Assembly: GCA_031472005.1 (NCBI GenBank)
Contig: PZJY01000003.1
Coordinates: 1,240,001-1,304,000 of the forward strand
Origin: Tetracladium setigerum
Taxonomy: Eukaryota > Ascomycota > Leotiomycetes > Helotiales
Reading direction: 5' to 3'
DNA length: 64,000 nt
Shown here piece by piece: positions 10,800-21,244 of the stretch. The translations under genes and the position numbers were made by a program. The notes below the pieces were generated by a model. That model searched no databases. It had not been told where the DNA came from and worked only from the letters and a program-made list of their open reading frames with translations. The first letter of the stretch is position 1. Each line of letters begins with the position of its first letter.

Positions 10800-12207
10800 C
10801 TATTCCAAGCTCCATACACCATCCTTCTCCACAATAAACACCTCCCTCTTCTCATCCAAAGCCACTCTGCCGGCGTGCAAAATAGCAGTCGTGGCAATGG
10901 TATTCCTCAACGTGGGCAGACCCCTCTTATCCAACTCGGCAATACCCTCGGCACCCTTCTTATTAACCAATTGGCAGCCATCCACGAACTTCTCGAAACT
11001 GACATATCCGTAACCACCCTGTCCATTGAAGTTACCCTCCTCATCAGGCGCATACCTCATGTAGAAAGGGTTATACCACGACAACAAACCAAGTCTGTCA
11101 TCCGCAACATCGTAACCTCGCTTAGCCTGATCAATGCGAATCTCACCACCAGCAGCCATGTAGTGGAAGTACTGGTTGCTGTGCACGCCTGCCTTCTGCG
11201 GCGCGGTCCACGAAGCAGTGTATACACCCGTGGCGATCTTGCTCGGGTCAGACTTCAACTTCCACTGCACGAGCAGCGAAATGGTATCTTCGGTTGCAGG
11301 ATCACAGCCCAATCCCACGGCCACACCCTTCGACGCGGAGGCCGAAACCTTGAATGGGACGTAGCCGCGCTCGCTGACCATCGATTCGCAGATATCAATG
11401 TGATGCGAGTTCAGGTAGTACGAGATGTCGGAATCCACGCCGGCCCAGGCCTTGAAAGTCTCCAATTGCGACTTGGGCTGCGACATGTAGCTGTAGAAGT
11501 AGTTGAAGTCGCCGAGCGACTGCGCCTTGAAGCGGGCATCGGCGTAGGCGGGGTCGAAACGCTTGTGGTGCTCGACGTAGACGAAGACGCCGTGCTCTTT
11601 GGCGGCGGCGAGGAGCGATTGTTGGTGCTCGAGGGTCTTGACGGAGGGCTTGGTGACGAGGACGTGGATCTTGCGCTCGATGGCGTAGAGGGCGATGGGG
11701 TAGTGGGTAGTGTCGGGGGTGAAGATGGTGATGGCGTCGCCGGGGGAAAGGGCGTCGATGGCGGTCTTGTAGGCTTCGGGGTCGGTCTTGTCGTTGGCGG
11801 GGTAGGATTCGAAGGAGGTGTCGAGGCCGTTGTAGAACTCGGTGATGTTTTTGGTGAGATGTGCGCCTGGGAGGAGAGAAGAAGAAAAGTGTTAGATTTT
11901 TGGGCGTGAAAGATATAGGTAGCTTCCAATGGAAAGAGAGAGGAGAGAGATATTTTCAAAATTTAAAATTGAAATTCGAGGAGGACTTACGGATTGCTGG
12001 GAATTTTCCTCCTGAAGTTCCAACCATGGAGAGATTTCCCACCTTTCCTCGTCGTCGGAGATCGAAGAGAGTCAAACCGACAACACCAACTTTCTTGTCG
12101 GAGCCGGAAGCTCCACCACCCACGAAACCGGTGGTGTACTCTCCTGTTCCTACCATAAGAACATTGAGAGGCTTGATGGCAGTCTCGGTGATTGGAACTG
12201 TTGCCAT
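10800..12207 (-). CDS. gar2: D-galacturonate reductase, Gfo/Idh/MocA type (Gar2/GaaA)
   Basis: First step of fungal D-galacturonate catabolism, reducing D-galacturonate to L-galactonate in the cytosol. Exon 1 is 12207-11991 and exon 2 is 11866-10800, giving 427 aa. The N-terminal Rossmann motif reads VLMVGTGEYTTGFVGG (residues 16-31). The fold continues with YNGLDTSFESYPA, FTPDTTHYPIALYAIERK, and VYVEHHKRFDPAYADAR. The EHHKR segment is the conserved sugar-acid binding region of the family. This is the A. niger GaaA / Botrytis Gar2 lineage, not the aldo-keto reductase Gar1. It lies head to head with the aldolase of the same pathway, an arrangement known for gaaA-gaaC in Aspergillus. Its 5' flank is strongly CT-rich on the coding strand, common in well-expressed fungal genes. 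Confidence 0.92.
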
Positions 12208-14052
12208 GATCGCGGTTGCAATTGCAATTGCGGGTGTGAAAGAAAGATTGATGTGAGGGTGGTGGGGTATGAGGGGTACTTTTGAACACTTGTGTTCAAG
12301 AAATGGATAACTTTTCTTTTCACAGAGAGAGGAGAGATGAGATGAGATGGGAGAGAGAAAGAACAGAGAGAGGAGAAGGAGGGAGGAGGCTTGAAGTTAT
12401 GGGGGAGTAAGATGAGTTTGAAGGAAGCTACTCTCTCTCTTTCTATTCATCCATTTACCGTACGTACTACCTTATTACACAACATAACCATACCATGACC
12501 TGCTGCTGCCCCTCGTACCTATCCCATGCGGTCTCTGACGGAATAATGCAAGTAAGGAGTAGCAAAAGGAGGGGCAATTGGGATGCCCGGATGAAACTGC
12601 GAGACAAATAATCCGGCGCCAAGCTGGAAATCAAGCCGTTTTCCGGGCACCTGCACGATTAGTCTACTAGTGCACTTCTCCAGTTCTCCAGTTCTCCTGA
12701 TCTGGGCGAGCAAAGTAAGTACCTATAGTAGTATAGTGCCGTAACAATAATAAGAATAGTAATAATAATGTAAGAAGAACATGTTATTTATCTCAACATA
12801 TTGTAATATTATTTTGGAAATTGAGAGAGCACGCACTCCGTAGGTCCCCCTAGTCGAGGTGGAAGCTGGAGTAATAATGGAATTCATATTCTCCTATTCT
12901 CCCGTTGGCCCTGCCCTTCTTAAGTTCTTCCACGCGAGGCGCGCCAAAGTATCATATCATCTCCCAAGACCTTGGTAATGTTTGGCATTAATATATCCTC
13001 TTCATTCCACCTGTTGAAGGTGAGCCATTAAATGTCCTCATCGACACCCCTTCCTAGCAAAGTTCAAGTATCTCTGAAATATTAATGCCCCGCGCCTCCG
13101 ATAACAGGCTGTTCCCCTCCTTCCATCCCTTCCATGGGTCCCTTTCAGTGCAGCACTTGGCACCCCACGCTGCAGATGGAGATCGGAGAACAACCGACTC
13201 GACGCTGGTTCGTGGAAAAACTCTGCCGCATCAGCCCAAAGCCTCAGAAGACGACGACCAACGTGAAGCTCGAGGACCAGCTTCTAACACGTTCTAACCC
13301 AACAAAGAGAGTGCACAGGAAATCAATCCGGGGTGGGGATTGCTTGACTGACCCTGTCCTTATCGAGGGGACCACATTGCAGCACAACTTCTGGAGAAGA
13401 GAATTCGACAGGCACAGCGACAGAGAAAAGAAGTCGAGCATTTGGAAAGATGGCAGAACGAGGTCAACTTGGAGGGCATCGCCCACCTTTAACATCGACG
13501 ACAAGGGACAATGTCAACAAACAACCCCTCCATGCCTCGCGTCAATTACCTCCGCGTCCCCCGCTAAAAATATGCAGAAACGGGCGCAAAGAAAACAAAA
13601 GGGCCAAACAGGTCAGATGGCAAGTCGGAATAAATACCTACTTTCTCTCGGACATCTTCCTTACCCCCCATTTACTGCTGCTAGCCTACTATACTATTTC
13701 CAAGTTCGGGAAATCTCTAGGATCGAGCGATCCACCCGCATTTTCTCTTATACATCACGCTCCCACTGGATGGACACCACCGTGGAGAGAGTTTCTTCTT
13801 CTAGACCCCTTCTGATTAGAAAGAGAGAATATTCCCGCTTTTCTCGGCACAGCTCTGGCTCTTTCTTGCCTCATTACTCTCCCGAACATATATTCTTATA
13901 CCGAGTCTTTCCCACTTCTTCCTTTCTCATCATCCTTTGCTTGCAATTCTCCTAGACCCCTCCCTCCTCTCCAAAAACACTACCCCTCCAACCCACCTCA
14001 ACTCAACCCCTCCCCCACAATCACAAACGAACATACATACTCCTCCCTCACA
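12208..14052. promoter_or_regulatory. Bidirectional promoter region of the gar2-lga1 pair
   Basis: A 1.85-kb divergent intergenic region. The gar2 side has a purine-rich tract at about 12310-12440 (pyrimidine-rich on the gene's own strand). The lga1 side has a C/T-rich leader at about 13955-14050. Two adjacent SYGGRG matches (CreA-like carbon-repression sites) occur at about 13328-13338. By eye I find no exact CCNCCAAT galacturonate-response element on either strand; the nearest is cctccaac near 13986. A long open frame at 13134-13955 is discussed under rejected items. Shared regulation is inferred from known gaaA-gaaC biology. Confidence 0.6.
13328..13338 (+). promoter_or_regulatory. Putative tandem CreA (SYGGRG) sites
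   Basis: ccggggtgggg contains two neighbouring matches to the degenerate CreA consensus, ccgggg and gtgggg. Such matches are frequent by chance. Glucose repression of galacturonate genes makes the position plausible, nothing more. Confidence 0.2.
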
Positions 14053-15030
14053 ATGGCTACAAACGGTTCAAACGGCCATGCTGCCACCCGCCGCCCTCTC
14101 CTCCCTGGCATCTACGCCCCAACAATGACCTTCTTTGACGACACCACCGAAGATCTCGACATTCCTTCCATCAAACGCCATGCCATCCGCCTCGCGGAAG
14201 CCGGTCTCGTCGGTCTCGTCACAATGGGTTCCAATGGTGAAGCCGTCCACCTTACCAAAGAAGAGAAATTCGCCGTCACAAAAGCCACTCGCGAGGCCCT
14301 CGATTCTGCCGGATTCACTCAAGTCCCCATCATTGTGGGTGCAACCGAAGGCTCGGTCCGCGGAACTGTGGCTTTAATCCAAGAAGGTGCCGATGCTGGT
14401 GCCGAATACGTTTTGCTCCTCCCACCGAGCTATTTCCGCGGTCTGATGGATGAGGAGGCCGTATACAACTACTTTATCGAGGTCGCGGACAAGACTGCCC
14501 TTCCTTTGATTCTGTATAACTACCCCGGTGCCGTCGCTGGTATTGATATGGATTCCGACCTCCTCATTCGATTGGCCAAGCACCCCAAGATTATCGGCAC
14601 AAAATTCACCTGTGGAAACACTGGCAAACTCACACGAGTGGCTTTGGCCACCAACGCGAAGACACCATTTGAGGAAGGATCCGGATATATGGCTTTTGGA
14701 GGCATGTGCGACTTCACTGCTCAGACACTCGTTTCTGGCGGTTCGGGTATCATCGCTGGCGGTGCCAACGTGATGCCAAAGACCTGCGTGGCAATCTGGA
14801 ACCTGTACACCGAGGGCAAGAGGGATGAGGCGTTTGCGATGCAAAAAGTATTGAGCAAGGGTGATTGGGTTTTGACAAAGGCGGCGATTGCCGGAACCAA
14901 AAGTGCGATTCAAAGTTATTACGGATATGGTGGCCACCCAAGACGACCTTTGAAGAGGTTGGACGAGGCTAAGGTCCTTGCTATTAAGGAGGGTGTCGCC
15001 GAGGTTATGAAGTTGGAGCTCAGCTTGTAG
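14053..15030 (+). CDS. lga1: 2-keto-3-deoxy-L-galactonate aldolase (Lga1/GaaC)
   Basis: Third step of D-galacturonate catabolism: splits 2-keto-3-deoxy-L-galactonate into pyruvate and L-glyceraldehyde. A single exon encodes 325 aa of the DapA/NAL class I aldolase superfamily. The pyruvate-binding TMGSNGE lies at residues 57-63, the catalytic Tyr in LYNYPG (residues 154-159), and the Schiff-base Lys in IIGTKFTCGN at about residue 184. A GGSGIIAG loop near the C-terminal end of the barrel completes the fold. The start at 14053 follows a C/T-rich leader; the first 17 residues are Asn/Gly/Ala-rich and not conserved. Head-to-head pairing with gar2 supports this rather than a generic dihydrodipicolinate synthase. 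Confidence 0.93.
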   Translation: MATNGSNGHAATRRPLLPGIYAPTMTFFDDTTEDLDIPSIKRHAIRLAEAGLVGLVTMGSNGEAVHLTKEEKFAVTKATREALDSAGFTQVPIIVGATEGSVRGTVALIQEGADAGAEYVLLLPPSYFRGLMDEEAVYNYFIEVADKTALPLILYNYPGAVAGIDMDSDLLIRLAKHPKIIGTKFTCGNTGKLTRVALATNAKTPFEEGSGYMAFGGMCDFTAQTLVSGGSGIIAGGANVMPKTCVAIWNLYTEGKRDEAFAMQKVLSKGDWVLTKAAIAGTKSAIQSYYGYGGHPRRPLKRLDEAKVLAIKEGVAEVMKLELSL

Positions 15031-16478
15031 ATAATGGATATAAATTCCTGTTTGTTGCATTTTCTTGCTTGCGATTTTTCCTCGTTTCTGTTGACGGTTG
15101 GGTGGGTCTATAAATTTGGGCATTTTTACTTGAGATGCGAGGAGGGATCCTCGAGCAATTATCAAGTACACTACGAATATATGATGTTCAATGTTACTGG
15201 CAGAGTTGTATTTTGGCATTGTGCTTGACATTATCATCAGTTATCCCATGTGCTCTCTCCAACAGACTACACTTCATTTCTCCAGCGATAATAGAATCCC
15301 TCGTTATCCCAAAACCTCAAGATTGGTTCTCAGATTTTATGACGAAACACAGGGTTGCTAAACCGCAAGTGTTGGCTATACCGTTGGTCACGTGTGCCCT
15401 TTTCTTCACCGTTGAGATCTCTCAAAGGACATGTCTTCGACCAAATGAATGGCCGATACATGTCCTCACAGTAAATTCCAGACAATCTCCACCACACCCA
15501 GTTATTTGGATATTTAAATATAGTTCGCCTAACAATATCCACTGATGCACCCATATCTTAGTCTTGGCTATTGACCCGCTCCCCCTCTCCGACTGCCTAT
15601 GCACCGCCGCTCGAGGCTAAATTCAAGAAAGCTTGTTGTGTACTAGCTTCGCAAGTCAAAAAGCTTGATATTAATCCGGGGACGGATTAATAAGTGTGGA
15701 GGAAGAACGGCGAGTAGGTACCCCATGCCATTTGCCCCCTAAGTGCTAAGCGAGATCCAATTCTGGTGTGTAAGGTATGAAATCGTGGGGCCGGCGAAAG
15801 TTCTTCTGAGTTGAGATGTATTGGAAATACTGCATTCTTTTGGGTCTTTGATACTCCATAGCCGAATATCTTAATAGTGTGGTGGCATGACTTTCCGAGC
15901 GACAGGTGAGTGAGTATACGATGACTGACTGAGCTGGCGAGCAGCCGGCACCTTGTGTGCTCCACGTGTATCCCAAATTCCAAACACTTAGGAACAGGGT
16001 TGGTATTTAACTTCAACATGAAGAAACTTCAAATAATAATCCAAATCTCATTTGTCAAATTGGCTCGAACATTAATTATATCCACCCCCGGTTGAGTTGA
16101 GGTTGATATCGTGTGGTACATCACGTGACTATCTACGGAGAGTATCCCGCTCCAGAAGAGCCCCTTCTACCTACCCAAGTATTAAAATCGAAGCTAATGA
16201 GGACTTCAAAAAGCAAAGATTCATCTCATGATCAGCTCAAACTCACTCGAAGATGGAAGCCACAACGTATTTCTTGACTCGCTGACCCCAGAAACCCTAC
16301 CCCGCGCTCACGGCCCCGTTTTTGTGGTGGTGTTGTTCGGGCGGGCGAGTCGTGTGCGGGAACATCTCCGACATAATTTGAAAAAGCAACTTCGTCTCCA
16401 TCAACAAACAACTGCAGCTTCGGAATCCTGCCCGCAGCTGATTCTCCTCCAACTACTGTCGAAGTTCTTCCATTCGGA
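15031..16478. other. Intergenic region, no gene seen
   Basis: Non-coding by inspection. The octamer cacgtgac occurs at 16122-16129 and another E-box (cacgtg) near 15963. The 3' part is the likely promoter of the Zn2Cys6 gene at 16479. Confidence 0.45.
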
Positions 16479-18798
16479 ATGAAACGTGCACGATACGAGG
16501 ACAACCTTCGAGATATTGCTCCTAATCATGTGACATCCAACAACGCTGAGGAGGGGATGATGGCGAGGGCTCCTCCCCCGAGACCTGTGAAGGTGTCGAA
16601 AAAGGTTTCTGCGTGTATGTTTATTGCATCGGATTCCACTTCTTCATTAAGTCGCATTGAATTTCACGTTGTTCAATCACTGACACGGCGATTGATTCTC
16701 AAGGTACGGAATGCCAGACGCGAAAGAGCAAATGCGACCTCCCGGCGGATGGATCCTCTGCGACATGCACCAGGTGTATCAAAAAGAACCTGAAATGCGT
16801 CGTCAACAAAAGCCTTCAGTCAATCCTTTCAGATGAGGCAGAGTAAGCTCCATAGGAAAGTCCTTTGCAGCCGACTAACTGCTGAACAGATGGAAATCCA
16901 ACATGAAACGGACGACTGATCAACTACAGCAGAAGTCTCAGCAAATGGAGGGAGCCCTTGCTGAAGTGCTTCGCGTTCTTGATCTCCCAAACCTGGAATC
17001 CTTCGCAACTGCCGAAGATCTGAACCCAGCACCCGTTGCACATCCAGTACAATCGGATTCTCAGAATCCCCAGGTGCCCACCTTAGAGCACGCGAGTCCG
17101 ATCAAAAGCGCTCACCGGCCTTCTGAACAGACTCCGAGATCCATGGCTATGACACGAGAGCCTTCAAATGAACCAGAAGGCATCCACGATGACAACGTCT
17201 CATTAGTCGGTGCACCGATGGGGGCCTTGTATGAGGTTACAAAACTTCGGCATCTGCGGGGCAATCCACGAGCACAACCGGATCTGAACTTGACACTTGA
17301 GAATGATTTCATATCAAGGGGCAAAATCAGCGAGGCTGAGGCTCAACTGCTCTTTGATACCTTTGGTAGATCGCTGAACCATTACCTGTGGGGAGGGATT
17401 GCCCTCGTTCATTCAGATTTGACTGCGGTTCGTCGCTCGTCATCGTTACTACTGGCGGCCATCCTGGCTGTTTCGGCCTTGCATATTCCTGAGAAAACCA
17501 ACACGTTTGAAGTATGCTATTCGGAGCTTTTGACCCTGGTTTCAAGCTCTATGCTAGAGTTCTACCACACTCTCGATGGAGTACGTGGGCTTTGTATTGG
17601 GGCGTTCTGGTTGAGTGACTTGAGTTGTGAGTTGCCCAACGACGGGAAAATTCTTTAAACTGATTCAAATCCAGGGAAACTCTCAGGACATGCTATTCGC
17701 ATTGCCACAGAGCTCAATCTTCACCAAAGTTACGCACGAGCCATCAGAGGCGCCTCGGAACACATGGAGGGCGCTCGACTTTGGTACTTTCTGTACGTGT
17801 GTGACCACCATTTCAGCATCTCCTACGGCCGACCACCGTTGATCCACGAAGATGCTGCTATGCTTGGACATGAAAAATATCTGCAACTGCCCGGAATTAC
17901 GGAAGCGGATTTTCGCCTGCATAGCAATGTTTCAATCTTCATTATTCTCACGAAGATTTACTACACTTTCGGACCCAATGTAGAGTATGTTGTCGACGAG
18001 GATGAATTGTCAATGCTGCGACGATTCAATACAGATTTGGAGGGATGGAGGTTGCGATGGGAGACCCAATTAGGTACGTCTGGTTCCTCTTTTCGTCGAA
18101 TTATAGCAGACAAGTAATTTTTCCTTCCAGCTCCGAATCCATTCATCTCGAATTACCCCGCCAAGGGTATTCTCCTCCACTACAACTTTGCAAAACTGCA
18201 GCTGAATTCGCTCTCCCTCCGCGGTATTCAAGAACTTACATCCCAAGAGCTCTCGTCAGCACGCCGAGAATATGCAAATCTAGCAATCGCATCCGCAATG
18301 GCAATCCTTCAGCAAGTGATCAGCCAGCCTGAGATCCGCGACGGCCTGAACGGTATACCGCTCTATCTACACACGATGATCACCTTCGCGGCAGCGTTCC
18401 TGCTCAAAGTACAGAAGAAATGGAAGACGCTCCGTCTTGGCACGGATAGCATACTCATCCGAAATCTTGTCGAACATGTCATCGACTTACTGAACAACGT
18501 CAAGGCTAATGAGAGACACTTGGCATATCACATCTCGAATGGATTGACTAAGATGTTGAACCGAGCGGAAAAGAGCGTGGATGATCAGAATCGCATGGAG
18601 GATATCGATGCCATTCCGGTAGGGCAGGATGCGTTTCACATTTCTGCACTGAATGATTTTTCACAATTTGGGATGCTGGGTGAGGGGAGTATGGATATGT
18701 TTGATGAGCGGTATTTCCCACTTGGTTTCTTTGGTGTTACGCCGATTAGTTGGCCTGGGCAGCATAATCAGCAGCAGCAGTGGAATAATCCAGGTTGA
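16479..18798 (+). CDS. Zn2Cys6 fungal transcription factor with fungal_trans domain
   Basis: Nuclear DNA-binding regulator; target unknown. Exons 16479-16614, 16704-16842, 16890-17626, 17675-18073 and 18131-18798 sum to 2079 nt, 692 aa. The zinc cluster spans residues 46-77 (ACTECQTRKSKCD, then ATCTRCIKKNLKC). It is followed by a coiled-coil-like linker (DQLQQKSQQMEG). The middle homology region carries the signature AFWLSDLSWKLSGHAIRIA and later WYFLYVCDHHFSISYGRPP, both typical of PF04082. Intron 1 splits the first zinc-cluster Cys codon, and all introns have good sites. The C terminus is Gln/Asn-rich. It is 1.45 kb downstream of lga1 and convergent with the GAPDH gene; a link to either is speculative. 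Confidence 0.88.
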
Positions 18799-19180
18799 GG
18801 AGCTTGGGATGAAGGCTTCGATGTACATGTACAGTTAGTTAAATATGACAAAAGCGGTGTAATTAAGGCTGTGGGGATTTAAGCCACAATTTAGGTATGT
18901 ATTCGCAACCGCTTCGCTATTCTGGATTCGGTGGCAAATGGGTGAGAGGCGATGATTACGGTTTCGATGTACATGTACGTACAGTTAGTTAGTTAATATG
19001 GCAAAAGCTGCGAATAGTGCCTCACGCATTTTCCAAACGTCAAGCGGCCATCCGGATTGGTTCCTGTTACAGCAAAACGGCTAATCTGCGTAATCGACGT
19101 ATTATATTCTTTGGGTTCGGACAATCTACTCTAAATCTATTCTCTAAGTCTAAACAACAAACATGATTATACTTCTACTT
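18799..19180. other. Convergent 3' intergenic region with a diverged direct repeat
   Basis: Lies between the stops of the Zn2Cys6 gene and the GAPDH gene. It carries two copies of a palindrome-containing repeat (separate entry) and no gene. Confidence 0.5.
18817..19006. repeat. Two diverged direct copies of a palindrome-containing repeat
   Basis: Copy 1 (about 18817-18862) and copy 2 (about 18958-19006) share cgatgtacatgtac, then cagttagtt and atatg-caaaagc. Each contains the perfect palindrome gtacatgtac. Copy 2 has extra gtac and agtt units, so it looks like local duplication with slippage. Confidence 0.6.
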
Positions 19181-20539
19181 CTACTGCAATCTATCCACTC
19201 TCGCCATCATGGTCAACATGTCCAACAACCTCGATGAATATGCCCACTCATTATCATACCAGGCTAGAATCTTGAAGAACTACCAAAAAGTCAGCTTCAC
19301 AGAGGTCCAAAAAAAAGGAGGGAGAGTAGCGGTGGGAGGAGGCGGATGAGGATGAGGATTTACCTTTGAATTCAGCTCTACGCAAGCTTTCGCATCCACC
19401 ACACAACTGTATGGGTTTCCTTGGAAATCACAGCTGACCAACTCATCATGCTCAACGGCCAACACGCCCTTCAATGGTCCTTCCGCTGCCAGCTCCAGCT
19501 GTGTCATGATCTCAGCCAGCGAGGTTTCATGTTCCAGATTCAAGGTCAAGTCGATCAGAGAGACATTATTTCTATTCAATCAGTGAGTAAATATAAATTC
19601 TCTTGCATGATTTTGTGAAGAAATTTTCAAAAAAGGGGAAAGAAAAAAAAGAACTAACGTTGGAACTCTCAAAGATATCCCGGTCAACTTCCCCGCCAAC
19701 GCAGGCAACACCGTCGAAATGGCCTTCGCTGCACCCGTCGTGGTCGGAATGACATTCCCTAGCACGGCTCTCCCGGCTCTCCTATCACGCTTACTATACC
19801 CATCAAGAACATGCTGCGATCGCGTCGACGCATGAACCGTCGTCATGAGCCCTTGCACAATCCCGAATTTATCATCCAACACCTTCGCCAGCGGTGCCAG
19901 ACAATTCGTCGTGCAACTCGCACACGAGATCACCTGTGGGGGTTCTCAACCGGGTACTGCGACGTATTGACCCCGCACACGAAAGTGGGCGCATCCTTAC
20001 TCGGTGCAGAGATGAGCACTCTCTTCGCCCCCGCGTGGTCAATATGCAGACGCGCGAGGTCGGTAGTGGTGAATTTGCCGGTGCTCTCGACGATGTAGTC
20101 GGCGCCGAGGGCTTTCCAGTCGAGGAGCTTGGGGTCACGCTGGGAGGTGAGATGGACCAGGTTTCCCCGCACTGAGAGGGTGTTGGCGTCGATGGCGAAG
20201 ATGTCGTTGGATTTGACGCCCGTGCTGCGGGATAGGGGACCGTGGGTGGAGTCGAAGAGGATTTGGTGGATGATGTCGTCGATGGAGGCGCATGTGTGGT
20301 TGATTGCTACGACGCGGATGTTGGAGCGGGAGAGGGAGTTGCGGAATGTGATGCGTCCTGATAATATTGGTTTTAAGTGTTAGGAAGGAAGGTTGTGGAT
20401 CAGGGAAAAAGACCAAATAGGGTCACTGACCTATTCTACCCCAACCATTAATTCCTACCTTCACAACATCTGTCGGAGAAGTCTCCACGAAAGAGACTGA
20501 GAGGACATCCTCAGCGTGAACATTTGCGGCGGGAGCCAT
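19181..20539 (-). CDS. Divergent glyceraldehyde-3-phosphate dehydrogenase paralogue, one-base frame break
   Basis: Predicted phosphorylating GAPDH. Minus-strand exons are 20539-20431, 20357-19659, 19571-19364 and 19279-19181. A 27-residue N-terminal extension precedes VVKVGINGWGRIGRITFRN. The catalytic motif SCASCTTNCLAP, the catalytic His in TTVHAS, and DNEWAYSSR are present. The NAD-specificity position, usually Asp (VALND or VAVND), reads VAINH, as in NADP-accepting GapB/Gdp1-type enzymes. Together with NEWxYS, this marks it as unlike the usual fungal housekeeping enzyme. The frame breaks at the five-base G run 19938-19942 just before the catalytic Cys; one more base there restores NPPQVISCASC. 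The exons total 1115 nt, one short of a multiple of three. A consensus error is likely; a pseudogene is possible. Confidence 0.78.
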
Positions 20540-21244
20540 CTTCTAATTGGTTGACTAAAAGTTGAGTAAACAAACGAAGCTATGCTGTACTGTGCATGTA
20601 TACACAACCAGAAGAAAAAAATTGGGAATCACAAGCAAATTATAGTCGTGATTTGTCGTAAAAACATAGGGATTCGTTCCGGTTTCTACCAATTTACCTC
20701 TTGGCGAGAACAGAGATCATCACGGTACCAGCCTTGTTGCTCACCTTCTCACCACACAATTGGTGGGGATGGGGTTAAGCGAGTTTGCGGGGAGTGACGG
20801 GGTCGGGAACAACTGCGATTGTCGTCGGCGTACTTTCCGCGTCCAATCATCGAAGAGGCTGTACTGACATGACAGTGCCTTGTGTTGCTGAACCTTGCTA
20901 TATCAGTGATGTTCTGAAGTTCGCCGTGATATCCGCTGTTGTGTATTGTAGTAGCTGTGATGTTTGCACTTCGCCGCGATGACCGCTGTTGTATACTCCG
21001 AGTCAGTTGGATGATCTGATGCATCTCAAAGGATTCATACCCTATGTTTTAGTATATATAACTCCATCAAATCCTCCCCAGATGATTTTCCCCAGACCCC
21101 AGACTCCATCTCCAAGACTCCAGTCTCCAGATCAATCATCAAAAAGGGACAAAAATCTCAAAACATTTCTCAGTTTCCAGCTTTCGCGAGCATTCACAAC
21201 AAACTCTTCAACACACATACGATCTTGCGCTCTCAGCCGTCATC
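20540..21244. other. Divergent intergenic region (GAPDH / MFS)
   Basis: Shared upstream region of the minus-strand GAPDH paralogue and the plus-strand MFS transporter, about 700 bp. A TATA-like tatatata lies near 21052. No gene was seen in it. Confidence 0.45.

Noticed and set aside
13134..13955. A 273-codon plus-strand open frame inside the gar2-lga1 intergenic region
   Set aside because: Composition is promoter-like (C/T-rich end), no domain or hydrophobic pattern is seen, and it overlaps several other open frames. It ends where the lga1 leader begins.
19930..19980. A 38-nt intron that would restore the GAPDH frame without a base change
   Set aside because: It is shorter than any other intron here and would remove the conserved Asn and loop before the catalytic Cys. 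One missing base in the G run explains the data better.
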